A DNA stretch of 64,000 nucleotides from Desulforamulus ruminis DSM 2154. Lineage in GTDB: Bacteria > Bacillota > Desulfotomaculia > Desulfotomaculales > Desulfotomaculaceae. The stretch lies in NCBI RefSeq assembly GCF_000215085.1, contig NC_015589.1, forward strand, positions 1,054,001 to 1,118,000. Direction: 5' to 3'. Positions within the stretch are counted from its first letter, which is position 1; every line of letters starts with the position of its first letter. Made by a program: the position numbers and the translations under genes. This document shows positions 51,489 through 59,718 of this stretch, piece after piece. The notes under the pieces are model-generated. The model was not told the DNA's origin. It did no database searches and saw only the letters and a program-made list of their open reading frames with translations.

Positions 51489-52160
51489 TTGAGTAAGCTC
51501 ATCCTTAACCCCGAATTCAACCTTTACGAGCGCAACGGTCAGGCATTTTGTAGCAGCCGCCAGGTGGCCGAAAGTTTTAACAAAAGACATGACCACGTTT
51601 TAAGAGATATTAGTAATTCATTGAGTGTGTTTAAGGAAATAGGTGACCCCAAATTTGGGGAGACCAACTTCATGTTTACAACCTACAAGGACAGTCAAAA
51701 TAAAAGGCAACCAGAAGTGCTTATGACCAGGGATGGCTTTAGCTATATCGCAATGGGCTTTAATGGTAAGAAGGCAGCACGATTCAAAATTACCTACATT
51801 AAACGCTTTAACGATATGGAAGCGTTCATTAAGTCCCTTCTCGCTACCAAAATGGAATTCCCGGCCTTCACTGATGCAATTATGGCAGCCCACGAAGAAC
51901 CGAAGCATTACCACTTCTCGAACGAGATTAACATGATTTACCGCATTGTGCTGGGTGTGGATGCTAAGAAGTTCCGGGAGGAAAACGGAATTGAGAAGGG
52001 GGCTGTAATTAAACCCTACTTGAGTTTGGAACAGATCAAAGCAATAGAAACACTCCAGCGGGTAGATATTGGTTTGATTGTAGCTATATCGGACTTTCAA
52101 CAGAGGAAGGAAACGCTGGCAGGGTATTTTGAACGAATAAAACGCAAGTGGATTGCTTAA
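51489..52160 (+). CDS. Rha family phage regulatory protein
   Basis: 223 residues. The N-terminal pRha domain has SSRQVAESFNKRHDHVLRDISN, YKDSQNKRQPEVLMTRDGFSYIAMGFNGKKAARFK and YIKRFNDME, all family signatures. The C-terminal part is not recognised. TTG 51489 starts 0 bases after the preceding stop, with AAAAGGAGG upstream. Rha proteins are phage regulators that can interfere with growth in some hosts; the exact target is unknown. Confidence 0.92.
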   Translation: MSKLILNPEFNLYERNGQAFCSSRQVAESFNKRHDHVLRDISNSLSVFKEIGDPKFGETNFMFTTYKDSQNKRQPEVLMTRDGFSYIAMGFNGKKAARFKITYIKRFNDMEAFIKSLLATKMEFPAFTDAIMAAHEEPKHYHFSNEINMIYRIVLGVDAKKFREENGIEKGAVIKPYLSLEQIKAIETLQRVDIGLIVAISDFQQRKETLAGYFERIKRKWIA

Positions 52161-52178
52161 GAGAGGAGGTGTGCCAGC

Positions 52179-52481
52179 ATGACTCCCCTGGACCATCTTT
52201 ATGAAACCCTCATCCAGACTGCAGCCGCCGAAGCTGAAAGAAGAGTTTTGGAACGGATACAGCTTCAATCCATAGTTCCTGACCGCACCCTGAGCCTAAA
52301 AGAGGCAGCGGAGTATGTTCACATTTCAGAGTCGGCTCTGCGGCAACTGTGCAAAGAGAAGCGAATCCCTCATAGGATTAACGGCTCAGACGGCTCTAAG
52401 AATCCGAGGTATTTATTTAGCTCATTGCGGTTGGACCGGTGGATGAGGGAGGAGGAGGAAAAGAATTATCAACAGAGATAG
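52179..52481 (+). CDS. Excisionase-type (HTH_17) DNA-binding protein
   Basis: 100 residues. After a helical N-terminus, TLSLKEAAEYVHISESALRQLCKEKRIPHRING and RYLFSSLRLDRWM form a MerR-like winged HTH of the excisionase family. GAGAGGAGGTG precedes the ATG. It could act as Xis or as an early regulator; its distance from int does not settle this. Confidence 0.85.
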   Translation: MTPLDHLYETLIQTAAAEAERRVLERIQLQSIVPDRTLSLKEAAEYVHISESALRQLCKEKRIPHRINGSDGSKNPRYLFSSLRLDRWMREEEEKNYQQR

Positions 52482-52498
52482 GAAGGAGGGCATCTCCA

Positions 52499-52870
52499 AT
52501 GGCAAAAATCTATCCTTTTCCCAATCAGGCAGCCCGTGCACTAATCCATTCAGTAATTCAACTCTACGCAGCCGGTAAATGGACACGACAGCAAATGATG
52601 GACCGAATCCACCAGACTATGAAGCAATATGGCTGCACAACACTTCATTTTGAGAATTTCACAGTCAGAATCACGGAACCGGTTGTAACCTCTATGGGGC
52701 AGTTTAATGTAGCAATTATTGAATCCCACAGTATCTCATCAAGATTAGGTTGTCCTGTTTGTTATTCTGCCGAAGCCGGATATTTAGCCGGAGATAAAGT
52801 TATAACGGTTGCATGCCGTGACTGTGGATGCATTTATAGGTTTAGAGAAAAGGAGGTGAAGAAAGGATGA
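52499..52870 (+). CDS. Phage protein with C-terminal zinc ribbon
   Basis: 123 residues from ATG 52499 (AAGGAGGG upstream; in-frame ATG at 52439 overlaps the prior gene). The C-terminal part has CPVC and CRDCG pairs 24 residues apart (GCPVCYSAEAGYL..VACRDCGCIYRF), a probable zinc ribbon. The N-terminal half is helical (ALIHSVIQLYAAGKWTRQQMMDRI). It overlaps the next gene by 4 bases. Function unknown. Confidence 0.75.
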   Translation: MAKIYPFPNQAARALIHSVIQLYAAGKWTRQQMMDRIHQTMKQYGCTTLHFENFTVRITEPVVTSMGQFNVAIIESHSISSRLGCPVCYSAEAGYLAGDKVITVACRDCGCIYRFREKEVKKG

Positions 52871-53328
52871 ACCCAACGAATACCCCGCAAATTCTTGAAG
52901 ACCTAAAGGTCACCGCAGAAAAATTCTTAGCCATATATCCCGAAATTTGCGCCCTGGTAGCTGCACAGCCAGCCACCACTCAACCGGTAGAACCCGAACC
53001 GACAATCGAAAGCGAGGAACACCGTATCAGTCGGCTCCTGCAAACTCTTGGCGCGCCCCTGCATATCAAAGGATACCGGTATCTGAGTACTGCAATCCAA
53101 ATGGTTTCCAAAGATCATCTGCTTCTCTTCGCGATTACCAAAGAGCTGTACCCAGCGGTTGCAAAAGCCCACGACACAACCCCGAGCCGGGTAGAGAGGG
53201 CCATACGGCACGCAATTGGTCTGATGGCTGATAAGTGCAATGACTTCTATGCAAAATCATTCGATGACCAACCAACGAACTCCGAGTTTTTAGCCTGGTG
53301 CGTTGAGGCGCTGAAATTCCAGGCATAA
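52867..53328 (+). CDS. Spo0A C-terminal DNA-binding domain protein, phage-encoded, no receiver
   Basis: 153 residues. From about residue 55 the sequence follows the Spo0A effector domain: LQTLGAPLHIKGYRYLSTAI, then ITKELYPAVAKAHDTTPSRV, RAIRHAIG (recognition helix region), and QPTNSEFLAW near the end. The receiver domain with the phospho-Asp is absent, replaced by a 55-residue Pro/Glu-rich leader. Spo0A is the master regulator of sporulation and binds 0A boxes through this domain. The start overlaps the preceding gene by 4 bases behind AAGGAGGTGAAGAAAGG. DNA binding independent of phosphorylation is inferred; effect on host sporulation is untested. Confidence 0.9.
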   Translation: MNPTNTPQILEDLKVTAEKFLAIYPEICALVAAQPATTQPVEPEPTIESEEHRISRLLQTLGAPLHIKGYRYLSTAIQMVSKDHLLLFAITKELYPAVAKAHDTTPSRVERAIRHAIGLMADKCNDFYAKSFDDQPTNSEFLAWCVEALKFQA

Positions 53329-53332
53329 AAAA

Positions 53333-53352
53333 GAGCCCTGTAAAAGGGCCGA
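53333..53352 (+). terminator. Weak hairpin after the Spo0A-like gene
   Basis: GCCCT and AGGGC flank GTAAA, with A-rich rather than T-rich sequence after it. It may attenuate rather than stop transcription. Confidence 0.35.
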
Positions 53353-53416
53353 AAAATTACCTCACTTTTAAAATTACCATCCAAACCGGAAAGTGTCAAG
53401 AAGGAGCGTGAATCAA

Positions 53417-53524
53417 ATGCGCAGTCCTTTTAGGATAGCCGCCTTCAGCGGAACGGTTACTGAGTTCCGGAAATGGCTCCAAAAATCTTTAGGGAGGTCG
53501 ACCAAGTGGAAAAGTTTATATTAA
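53417..53524 (+). CDS. Possible 35-residue small protein
   Basis: ATG 53417 is 10 bases after AAGGAG (53401-53406) and opens a 35-codon frame (starting MRSPFRIAAFSGT, ending KWKSLY). It overlaps the GTG start of the next gene by 19 bases. The good SD and position in a 177-base gap suggest a translated leader peptide or coupling ORF. No homologue is recognised. Confidence 0.4.
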   Translation: MRSPFRIAAFSGTVTEFRKWLQKSLGRSTKWKSLY

Positions 53525-54105
53525 CCGAGGTTACCAGGGAATATCTCGGTGTTACTTTATACCAAATCAAGGCAACCCGTTCATTCGGGAACGTGAAAGC
53601 CGGCGAACTGGGCGGCTGGGTAGAGAAGGCTGAAAACCTGAGTCAGGAGGACGATGCTTGGGTGTTCGGCAATGCTCGGGTGTCTGGCAATGCTCGGGTG
53701 TCTGGCAATGCTCGGGTGTCTGGCAATGCTCGGGTGTCTGGCAATGCTCGGGTGTTCGGCGATGCTTGGGTGTTCGGCGATGCTGAGGTGTTCGGCGATG
53801 CTGAGGTGTTCGGCGATGCTCGGGTGTCTGGCAATGCTCGGGTGTTCGGCGATGCCCATATCACCTCACGGGCGCACATCGCCTGGTTTTCTTCCGTGGG
53901 CTCCGAGTACGGCACACTGACCGCGTACATGACCAAACAGGGAGTGGTTGAAGTCACCCGAGGATGCTTCCACGGATCGATTGATACCTTTGAAGCTGCA
54001 GTGCAGCAAACACATGGCGAAAGTCGGCACGGACAGGAGTACATGCTGCTAATCCAGTTCATTCGGCTCCGGTTCAAAGGCGTGATTGTTGAAAATGCCA
54101 GCTAA
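53506..54105 (+). CDS. Hexapeptide-repeat (left-handed beta-helix) phage protein
   Basis: About 199 residues from GTG 53506 (AGGGAGG 8 bases upstream). The N-terminus (FILTEVTREYLGVTLYQIKATRSFGNVKAGELGGWVE) leads into eleven near-identical six-residue units of type ARVSGN/ARVFGD/AEVFGD, then two diverged units (AHITSR, AHIAWF) and a soluble C-terminal domain (YMTKQGVVEVTRGCFHG). Hexads of this type form left-handed beta-helices. The codons repeat almost perfectly every 18 bases, so copy number should be unstable. Function in the phage is unknown. Confidence 0.85.
   Translation: MEKFILTEVTREYLGVTLYQIKATRSFGNVKAGELGGWVEKAENLSQEDDAWVFGNARVSGNARVSGNARVSGNARVSGNARVFGDAWVFGDAEVFGDAEVFGDARVSGNARVFGDAHITSRAHIAWFSSVGSEYGTLTAYMTKQGVVEVTRGCFHGSIDTFEAAVQQTHGESRHGQEYMLLIQFIRLRFKGVIVENAS
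53660..53857 (+). repeat. Tandem 18-base repeats
   Basis: Eleven units of type GGTGTCTGGCAATGCTCG with TCT/TTC, AAT/GAT and CGG/TGG/GAG variants. They encode the hexapeptides of the surrounding gene. Because all units lack stops in any frame, spurious ORFs appear on both strands. Confidence 0.9.
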
Positions 54106-54304
54106 GCTAACCCCGCTGTGTTACTGCGGTCGAAGGATCGTTTTTAACTTCGACCAGAAAGAAAAACGTTGCCGGTGCGGGGCGAAACTGGTCCGGGACG
54201 AATCGGGCTTTTGGGCCTACGGATTAAGCATTATATCTTTTACACCAAATACAAACTTTAAGGAGGAAAAATATGAACATCACACTTCACATAGAGGCGG
54301 CTGA
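54086..54304 (+). CDS. Small zinc-ribbon phage protein
   Basis: 72 residues. Two CxC(G) pairs (LCYCGRRIVF and KRCRCGAKLV) 14 residues apart suggest a zinc ribbon. TTG 54086 or 54089 lies behind AAAGG within the end of the preceding gene; ATG 54095 is an alternative. Its tail overlaps the next gene's start by 32 bases, so the last residues are of low complexity. A compact phage layout makes it plausible but not certain. Confidence 0.55.
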   Translation: MLKMPAKLTPLCYCGRRIVFNFDQKEKRCRCGAKLVRDESGFWAYGLSIISFTPNTNFKEEKYEHHTSHRGG

Positions 54305-54665
54305 TCCGGCAGAACTGCAGGTAGCCATTGCCGGTCTGGCCGGTATCACGGGTGGAGCATCCGCGCCACAGCCGGAGCCGGAAAAACCGAAGAAGAAAAA
54401 GCAGGAGAAGGCCGCGGAAACTAAACCCGCGCCTGAAACAGAGGCCGAACCCGTAGAGGAGCCCGGGACAGAGGAAACAGAGGAGACTACCGATACCCCT
54501 GAAATCACCCTGGAGCAGGTACGGGCAAAGCTGGCCGCTCTTTCCCAGGCTGGAAAGCAGGTACAGGTTAAAAAGCTTATTACGGACTTCGGCGCCGCGA
54601 AGCTCACCGAAATTCCCGAAGAGAAATATCCCAAACTACTGGCCGCAGCGGAGAAGCTGGCATGA
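54273..54665 (+). CDS. Uncharacterised acidic phage protein
   Basis: 130 residues. An N-terminal strand segment (MNITLHIEAADPAELQVAIAGLAG) is followed by a long Pro/Glu/Lys-rich disordered linker and a C-terminal helical part (LEQVRAKLAALSQAGKQVQVKKLITDFG, then EIPEEKYPKLLAAAEKLA). The order resembles small proteins found beside DUF2800/DUF2815 genes in other prophages. AAGGAGGAAAAAT precedes the ATG; it overlaps the DUF2800 gene by 4 bases. Function unknown. Confidence 0.8.
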   Translation: MNITLHIEAADPAELQVAIAGLAGITGGASAPQPEPEKPKKKKQEKAAETKPAPETEAEPVEEPGTEETEETTDTPEITLEQVRAKLAALSQAGKQVQVKKLITDFGAAKLTEIPEEKYPKLLAAAEKLA

Positions 54666-55840
54666 GTGCGCCGCAGGCTCACGCCGTTCTATCGGCTTCC
54701 GGTTCAGGGCGTTGGATGGCTTGCCCACCTAGCGCCCAACTGGAAAGGCAGTTTCCAGACGAGACAAGCGAATACGCTGCAGAAGGAACCTTTGCCCACA
54801 GCCTGGCGGAATTGCATCTAGCTCATTATCTGGGGTATACGGGAATGATCGTTTTTAACCAGAACCTAAAAAAGCTGAAGGGGAATCCTCACTATTCGCA
54901 GGATATGGAGGACTACATCCAGGATTACCGGGACTTGGTTATAGAGCGAATCAACGAAGCCCGGACCCGAACAAAAGATTTAATTGTACTGTTGGAGCAG
55001 CGTTTGGACTATAGCCCCTGGGTACCGGACGGGTTTGGCACCGGTGACGTTGTAATTATCGCGGATAAAACCCTGGATATCATTGACCTGAAGTATGGCA
55101 AAGGGGTTCCCGTGTCAGCGGAAAACAACAGCCAAATGAGACTGTACGGCCTGGGAGCCCTTCACCAGTTTGAACACCTCTACGATATTGAAACGGTCCG
55201 GATGACCATCACCCAACCCCGGTTAGACAGCGTCTCCACGGCAGAGATGACCGCGGAAGAACTCTTAGCCTGGGCGGAAAAGGTAGTTAAACCTCTGGCC
55301 AAGATGGCTATTGCCGGCGAAGGAACCTTTTCAGCCGGAGACCACTGCCGTTTTTGTAAAGCTCGGTACACCTGCCGGGAAAGAGCCAATGCCAACTTGA
55401 AAATGGCCCAGTATGACTTCCGGGAGCCGCCGTTGCTGTCCCACGATGAAATTGCCGCCGTTCTATCCAAGGCTGAAGAACTCCAAAAATGGACCTCCGA
55501 TGTGCAGAACTATGCCCTGGAACAAGCGGAAAAACACGGTGTAAAATTCCCCGGCTGGAAGCTGGTCGAAGGGCGCAGCAACCGCAAATATACGGATAAG
55601 GATGCTGTCGCCACCATCCTGTTGGCTGAAGGGTATAAAGAGGGTGATATATATAAACCCAAAGAGATTCTTGGAATCACAGATATGGAAAAGACTCTTG
55701 GCAAAAAGCGATTTAATCAGTTACTTCATGACCATGTTATTAAACCTGCTGGAAAACCTACGCTGGCCCCTGAAACGGATAAGCGTACGGAAATTAATTC
55801 AATCGACTCCGCCAAGGCGGATTTTAACGAAGCAGTATAA
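54662..55840 (+). CDS. DUF2800 protein: Cas4/AddB-like PD-(D/E)xK nuclease
   Basis: 392 residues. SASGSGRWMACPPSAQLE at the start and CRFCKARYTCRERAN near residue 240 provide one plus three cysteines, the pattern that holds a 4Fe-4S cluster in AddB/Cas4 nucleases. The core GTGDVVIIADKTLDIIDLKYGKG contains the D..(D/E)xK active site. DUF2800 lies beside DUF2815 and a polymerase gene in many Firmicute phages, so a role in phage recombination or replication is likely. The start overlaps the previous gene by 4 bases. Confidence 0.92.
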   Translation: MSAPQAHAVLSASGSGRWMACPPSAQLERQFPDETSEYAAEGTFAHSLAELHLAHYLGYTGMIVFNQNLKKLKGNPHYSQDMEDYIQDYRDLVIERINEARTRTKDLIVLLEQRLDYSPWVPDGFGTGDVVIIADKTLDIIDLKYGKGVPVSAENNSQMRLYGLGALHQFEHLYDIETVRMTITQPRLDSVSTAEMTAEELLAWAEKVVKPLAKMAIAGEGTFSAGDHCRFCKARYTCRERANANLKMAQYDFREPPLLSHDEIAAVLSKAEELQKWTSDVQNYALEQAEKHGVKFPGWKLVEGRSNRKYTDKDAVATILLAEGYKEGDIYKPKEILGITDMEKTLGKKRFNQLLHDHVIKPAGKPTLAPETDKRTEINSIDSAKADFNEAV

Positions 55841-55862
55841 AAGTGAAAAGGAGAAATGTGAA

Positions 55863-56429
55863 ATGACCCAAGCACAAACCAAGTCCCCTAATACCAAAGT
55901 TGTAACCGGTAAAATCCGGATGAGTTATGCCAACCTTTTTGAACCCCGGGCCATCGCAGAAGGCCAGGATAAAAAATACTCCCTTTGCGTTCTGATTCCA
56001 AAATCCGATGTGGAGACCCTTCGGAAAATCAAAGCCGCCGTGGATGCCGCCAAACAGGCGGGCGCCAGTCTATGGGGTGGAAAGATTCCCTCCAATCTTA
56101 AAACACCGCTACGGGATGGGGATGTGGACCGGGCGGACCAAGAGGAATACCAGGGCCATTATTTCCTGAATGCCAGCTCCAAACAAAAACCGGGTATTGT
56201 GGATCGAAACGTACAGCCGATTCTGGATCAATCAGAGGTATACAGCGGTTGCTACGGACGCGTCAGTTTGAACTTCTACCCCTTTAACCAGGCCGGGAAT
56301 AAGGGCGTGGGATGTGGTCTGCAGAATGTTCAGAAGCTGGAAGATGGGGAGCCCCTGGGCGGTCGTTCCCGGGCGGAAGATGACTTTGACGTTGTCAGTG
56401 ATGGCGGTGACGATGACTTTTTAGGGTAA
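55863..56429 (+). CDS. DUF2815 single-stranded DNA-binding-like protein
   Basis: 188 residues from ATG 55863, behind AAAAGGAGAAATG. VVTGKIRMSYANLFEPRA, KYSLCVLIPKSD and GYFLNASSKQKPG-type segments identify DUF2815, related to the T7 gp2.5 single-stranded DNA-binding fold. The acidic tail (EDDFDVVSDGGDDDFLG) resembles SSB tails that dock replication partners. It lies between the DUF2800 and polymerase genes. Confidence 0.9.
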   Translation: MTQAQTKSPNTKVVTGKIRMSYANLFEPRAIAEGQDKKYSLCVLIPKSDVETLRKIKAAVDAAKQAGASLWGGKIPSNLKTPLRDGDVDRADQEEYQGHYFLNASSKQKPGIVDRNVQPILDQSEVYSGCYGRVSLNFYPFNQAGNKGVGCGLQNVQKLEDGEPLGGRSRAEDDFDVVSDGGDDDFLG

Positions 56430-56433
56430 TTAG

Positions 56434-58398
56434 ATGACAATCCTTAGTATTGATATTGAAACGTACAGCAGTGTAGACCTCGCGAAAAGCGGGGTCTACC
56501 GATATACGGAAGCCCCGGACTTTGAAATTCTGCTGTTTGGATACGCCTTTAATGAAGAACTGGTCCGGGTAATTGACCTGGCCAGTGGGGAGACCTTGCC
56601 GGAATCGGTACTGGCCGCCTTAACGGATCCTGAAATCGTCAAAACCGCTTTCAATGCTAATTTTGAAAGAACCTGCATCGCCAAACATTTTGGGCAACCA
56701 ATGCCGCCGGAACAGTGGCGGTGTACGCAGGTCCATGCGTTGACTCTGGGTCTTCCTATCCGCCTGGACGGTGTGGCCAAAGCCATGAAACTGGAACAAC
56801 AGAAAGACAGTGCGGGAAAGGCGTTAATCCGCTATTTCTCCATTCCCTGCAAGCCGACCAAGACTAACGGGCAGCGAACCCGCAACCGGCCGGAGCACGC
56901 TCCGGAGAAATGGGCTCAGTTCAAAGCCTATTGTCGGCAGGACGTGGAAGTGGAACGCACCATCCGGAAGGCTTTAGAACGGTACCCAATACCGGAGATC
57001 GAACAGAAACTCTGGATTTTGGATCAGAAAATTAATGACCGGGGGGTCCGGGTGGACCCTGAACTGGTGGCCCACGCCATTACTTGTGATACGGCCTACC
57101 AGAAGAAACTAGAAGCGGAGGCTGTTCGACTGACCGGTCTTGAGAATCCCAAAAGTGTTGCCCAACTGAAATCCTGGCTGATGGAAGCAGAGGGACTGGA
57201 GATAGAGAGTCTATCCAAAGAAACGGTTCCAACGTTGTTGAAACAGACAGAAAGCGAGACCGTTAAACGAGTGCTGGAACTGAGGCAGGAGCTTGCTAAA
57301 ACCTCCATTAAGAAATACCAGGCCATGGACCGGGCTCGATGCCAAGACAACCGGATCCGGGGACTCCTGCAGTTTTATGCGGCAAATCGAACCGGGCGCT
57401 GGGCCGGGCGGTTGGTGCAGGTCCAAAATCTCCCGCAAAATAAATTAAAAGACCTGGACCTGGCCCGGCAACTGCTGCTTTCCGGAGAGTACGACACACT
57501 GGAACTGCTTTTTGAAAGTGTTCCCGGAGTATTATCTCAACTTATTAGAACGGCGTTTATTCCCTCTGCCGGCTGCAGGTTCATCGTGGCCGACTTCTCA
57601 GCCATCGAGGCCCGGGTCATTGCGTGGCTGGCAGGGGAAAAGTGGCGCATGGATGTGTTCAGCTCCCACGGAAAAATCTATGAAGCCTCCGCAAGCCAAA
57701 TGTTTAAAATACCGGTGGAATCCATCACCAAAGGAAACCCCCTGAGGCAAAAAGGAAAGATTGCTGAGTTGGCTCTGGGTTACCAGGGCAGCGTAGGAGC
57801 TTTAGTCCAAATGGGCGCCTTGAAAATGGGCCTAAAGGAAGAAGAATTGCCGGAATTGGTGTCCTCCTGGCGGCAGGCAAACCCAAACATTGTGCAATTT
57901 TGGCGGGATGTCGAGAAGACAGCAATTACAGCCGTACAGGAGAAACGGGCAGTTACACTGCGTCACGGAATTGTTTTCTCCTATGAATCCGGAGCCCTGT
58001 TTATCCGTCTCCCTTCCGGGCGCCGCCTGGCTTATGTACGACCCAAAATAGGGGTGAACGAACGCTTTAACAAGCCCGCACTTACCTACGAAGGAGTGGA
58101 GCAAGGAACGAAACAATGGGGACGGCTCTACACCTACGGCGGGAAGCTGGTGGAGAACATTGTCCAGGCTACGGCCCGGGACTGCCTGGCCGAAAGCCTG
58201 TTAAGGCTTCATCAAGTTGGGTATCAAACGGTAATGCATGTCCACGATGAAGCCGTATTGGATGTACCGGACGACAAAGACATGGAAGAAGCACAAGAGT
58301 ATATCTGCTATGTGATGGGCGAACCCATCCCCTGGGCTCCGGGGCTGCCCCTTCGGGCAGACGTGTTTGAGACAGGTTATTACAAAAAGGACGATTGA
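56434..58398 (+). CDS. Phage family-A DNA polymerase
   Basis: 654 residues. An N-terminal 3'-5' exonuclease (ILSIDIETYSSVDL; FNANFERTCI; YCRQDVEVE) precedes a polymerase domain with motif A (VADFSAIEARVIAWLAGE), motif B (KGKIAELALGYQGS) and motif C (MHVHDEAVLDVP). The length fits phage enzymes with no 5' nuclease. It replicates the phage genome with the nearby DUF2815, DUF2800 and VapE-like proteins. ATG 56434 has a weak SD and lies 4 bases after the preceding stop. Confidence 0.96.
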   Translation: MTILSIDIETYSSVDLAKSGVYRYTEAPDFEILLFGYAFNEELVRVIDLASGETLPESVLAALTDPEIVKTAFNANFERTCIAKHFGQPMPPEQWRCTQVHALTLGLPIRLDGVAKAMKLEQQKDSAGKALIRYFSIPCKPTKTNGQRTRNRPEHAPEKWAQFKAYCRQDVEVERTIRKALERYPIPEIEQKLWILDQKINDRGVRVDPELVAHAITCDTAYQKKLEAEAVRLTGLENPKSVAQLKSWLMEAEGLEIESLSKETVPTLLKQTESETVKRVLELRQELAKTSIKKYQAMDRARCQDNRIRGLLQFYAANRTGRWAGRLVQVQNLPQNKLKDLDLARQLLLSGEYDTLELLFESVPGVLSQLIRTAFIPSAGCRFIVADFSAIEARVIAWLAGEKWRMDVFSSHGKIYEASASQMFKIPVESITKGNPLRQKGKIAELALGYQGSVGALVQMGALKMGLKEEELPELVSSWRQANPNIVQFWRDVEKTAITAVQEKRAVTLRHGIVFSYESGALFIRLPSGRRLAYVRPKIGVNERFNKPALTYEGVEQGTKQWGRLYTYGGKLVENIVQATARDCLAESLLRLHQVGYQTVMHVHDEAVLDVPDDKDMEEAQEYICYVMGEPIPWAPGLPLRADVFETGYYKKDD

Positions 58399-58416
58399 GT
58401 TAAAGGAGGTCCTAAA

Positions 58417-58680
58417 ATGCAAAACACTTTAGGTGATTTGAATAACCACCTGTTTGCTCAACTGGAACGCCTGAGCGACGAGGATTTGAAGGGCGAAGAG
58501 CTAAAGGAAGAAATGGCAAGAGCGAAAGCAGTTACGGGCTTGGCGTCGCAAATTATAGCCAATGGTACGCTGGTGCTGAAGGCGAGGACCCTTCAGCTTG
58601 AGTATGGTGTCGAAGATGACAGTGGTGGCGACGAAAAGAAAATGCCTAAGATACTGAAGGCACAATTTTTAAAGGAGTAG
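58417..58680 (+). CDS. Small helical phage protein
   Basis: 87 residues. Helical and charged (LAQLERLSDEDLKGEELKEEMARAKAVTGLASQIIANGTLVLKARTL), a type seen downstream of phage polymerase genes. AAAGGAGG precedes the ATG by 8 bases. The HNH gene follows 6 bases later. No function is recognised. Confidence 0.8.
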   Translation: MQNTLGDLNNHLFAQLERLSDEDLKGEELKEEMARAKAVTGLASQIIANGTLVLKARTLQLEYGVEDDSGGDEKKMPKILKAQFLKE

Positions 58681-58686
58681 TGGGAT

Positions 58687-59313
58687 ATGAGTTTTGAAGT
58701 GTACAATCCCCGACCGCAGCAGACGCAGCATAGATACACTTCAGATCAGGCTACCTTTCTCGTCGAAAATGTCAATGGCCGCAGTACCCAAGAGCTCACA
58801 GACATGTTTAATAATTACTTCGGAATAAATCTAACCTTGGCACAGATAAAGGCTTACAAGAAAAACCACGGCTTGACCAGCGGCCTAGACGGAAGATTTA
58901 GATCAGGGCACACTCCTTTTAACAAAGGTAAAAAAGGCGTTGGCGGATGGGAGCCTACTCAGTTTAAGAAGGGCAATAGGCCACACAATTATAAGCCGGT
59001 TGGCACAGAAAGAGTAAACGGTAATGACTATGTGGACATAAAAATCGCAGACCCTAACAAGTGGAAAGGGAAACACATTTTAATTTGGGAAGAGCGCCAC
59101 GGGCCCGTACCCAAAGGGCACGTAGTCATCTTTGGAGACGGCAACCGGCGCAATTTTGAACCGGATAATCTCATTCTTGTTTCCCGTGGCCAACTGGCGA
59201 TTTTGAATAAAAAGAATCTGATTCAAAATGACGCCAAATTAACAAAAACAGGGATTATCATAGCAGATATTTTCAAAAAAATAAGTGACCGGAAACCCAG
59301 ACGAAAAGGTTAG
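58687..59313 (+). CDS. HNH endonuclease signature protein
   Basis: 208 residues. An N-terminal HTH-like segment (STQELTDMFNNYFGINLTLAQIKAYKKNHGL) is followed by an AP2/HNH-type part: FNKGKKGVGGWEPTQFKKGNRPHNYKPVG, then WEERHGPVPKGHVVIFGDGNRRNFEPDNLILV with the His and Asn of HNH. Such genes are often free-standing homing-type endonucleases or phage packaging aids. AAGGAG with TAGTGGGAT precedes the ATG. Confidence 0.88.
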   Translation: MSFEVYNPRPQQTQHRYTSDQATFLVENVNGRSTQELTDMFNNYFGINLTLAQIKAYKKNHGLTSGLDGRFRSGHTPFNKGKKGVGGWEPTQFKKGNRPHNYKPVGTERVNGNDYVDIKIADPNKWKGKHILIWEERHGPVPKGHVVIFGDGNRRNFEPDNLILVSRGQLAILNKKNLIQNDAKLTKTGIIIADIFKKISDRKPRRKG

Positions 59314-59326
59314 GAGGAATTTAAGA

Positions 59327-59704
59327 ATGGACTGCAATAACGTGATTAATTTTATGAATCAACAGCTTAAAGCTTTAAAAGAAATAGAAGATTTAGTCTC
59401 CCACGATGAAAACCAGGCTTCCACCCATTCCATTGAGACGGAAGACCTGGAAGCCCTTAAAACCTACGTTGAGACCATGAAACGGGCAGCCGCCACAGCA
59501 TCGGAGCTGGCCAAGCATTATAAGAAAGGTGCTCAAAAGGATACACCGGATTCAGGTACGGATGAAAAACCGAAGAAAAAAAGAGCATCCGCCAAAAAGC
59601 AGGAGGAGCCGGCTCAGAAACCGGTTGAGGAACAGCCGGAACAGCCGGAACAGCCGGAAGAGACTGCTGCCGCCGAAGAGGATGAGTTTGATTTTCTTAT
59701 GTAG
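59327..59704 (+). CDS. Uncharacterised phage protein with acidic C-terminal tip
   Basis: 125 residues from ATG 59327 (TTAGGAGGAATTTAAGA upstream). A helical N-terminal half (NVINFMNQQLKALKEIEDLV; LEALKTYVETMKRAA) is followed by a Lys/Glu/Pro linker with QPEQPEQPEE and the end EEDEFDFLM. The tip resembles the hydrophobic-acidic SSB tail that recruits replication proteins, an analogy only. No family recognised. Confidence 0.75.
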   Translation: MDCNNVINFMNQQLKALKEIEDLVSHDENQASTHSIETEDLEALKTYVETMKRAAATASELAKHYKKGAQKDTPDSGTDEKPKKKRASAKKQEEPAQKPVEEQPEQPEQPEETAAAEEDEFDFLM

Positions 59705-59718
59705 GGAGGGGAAAGCAA

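Noticed and set aside
53581-54077. Long repeat-bearing reading frames on both strands over the hexapeptide gene
   Set aside because: The 18-base tandem repeat has no stop in any frame, so these are artefacts. The plus-strand frame with SD and non-repeat flanks is the real gene.
54662-55840. Cas4-like nuclease near the CRISPR array
   Set aside because: The one-plus-three cysteine pattern is shared with Cas4, but the N-terminal sequence and the DUF2815/polymerase neighbours identify a phage DUF2800 protein, not a cas gene.
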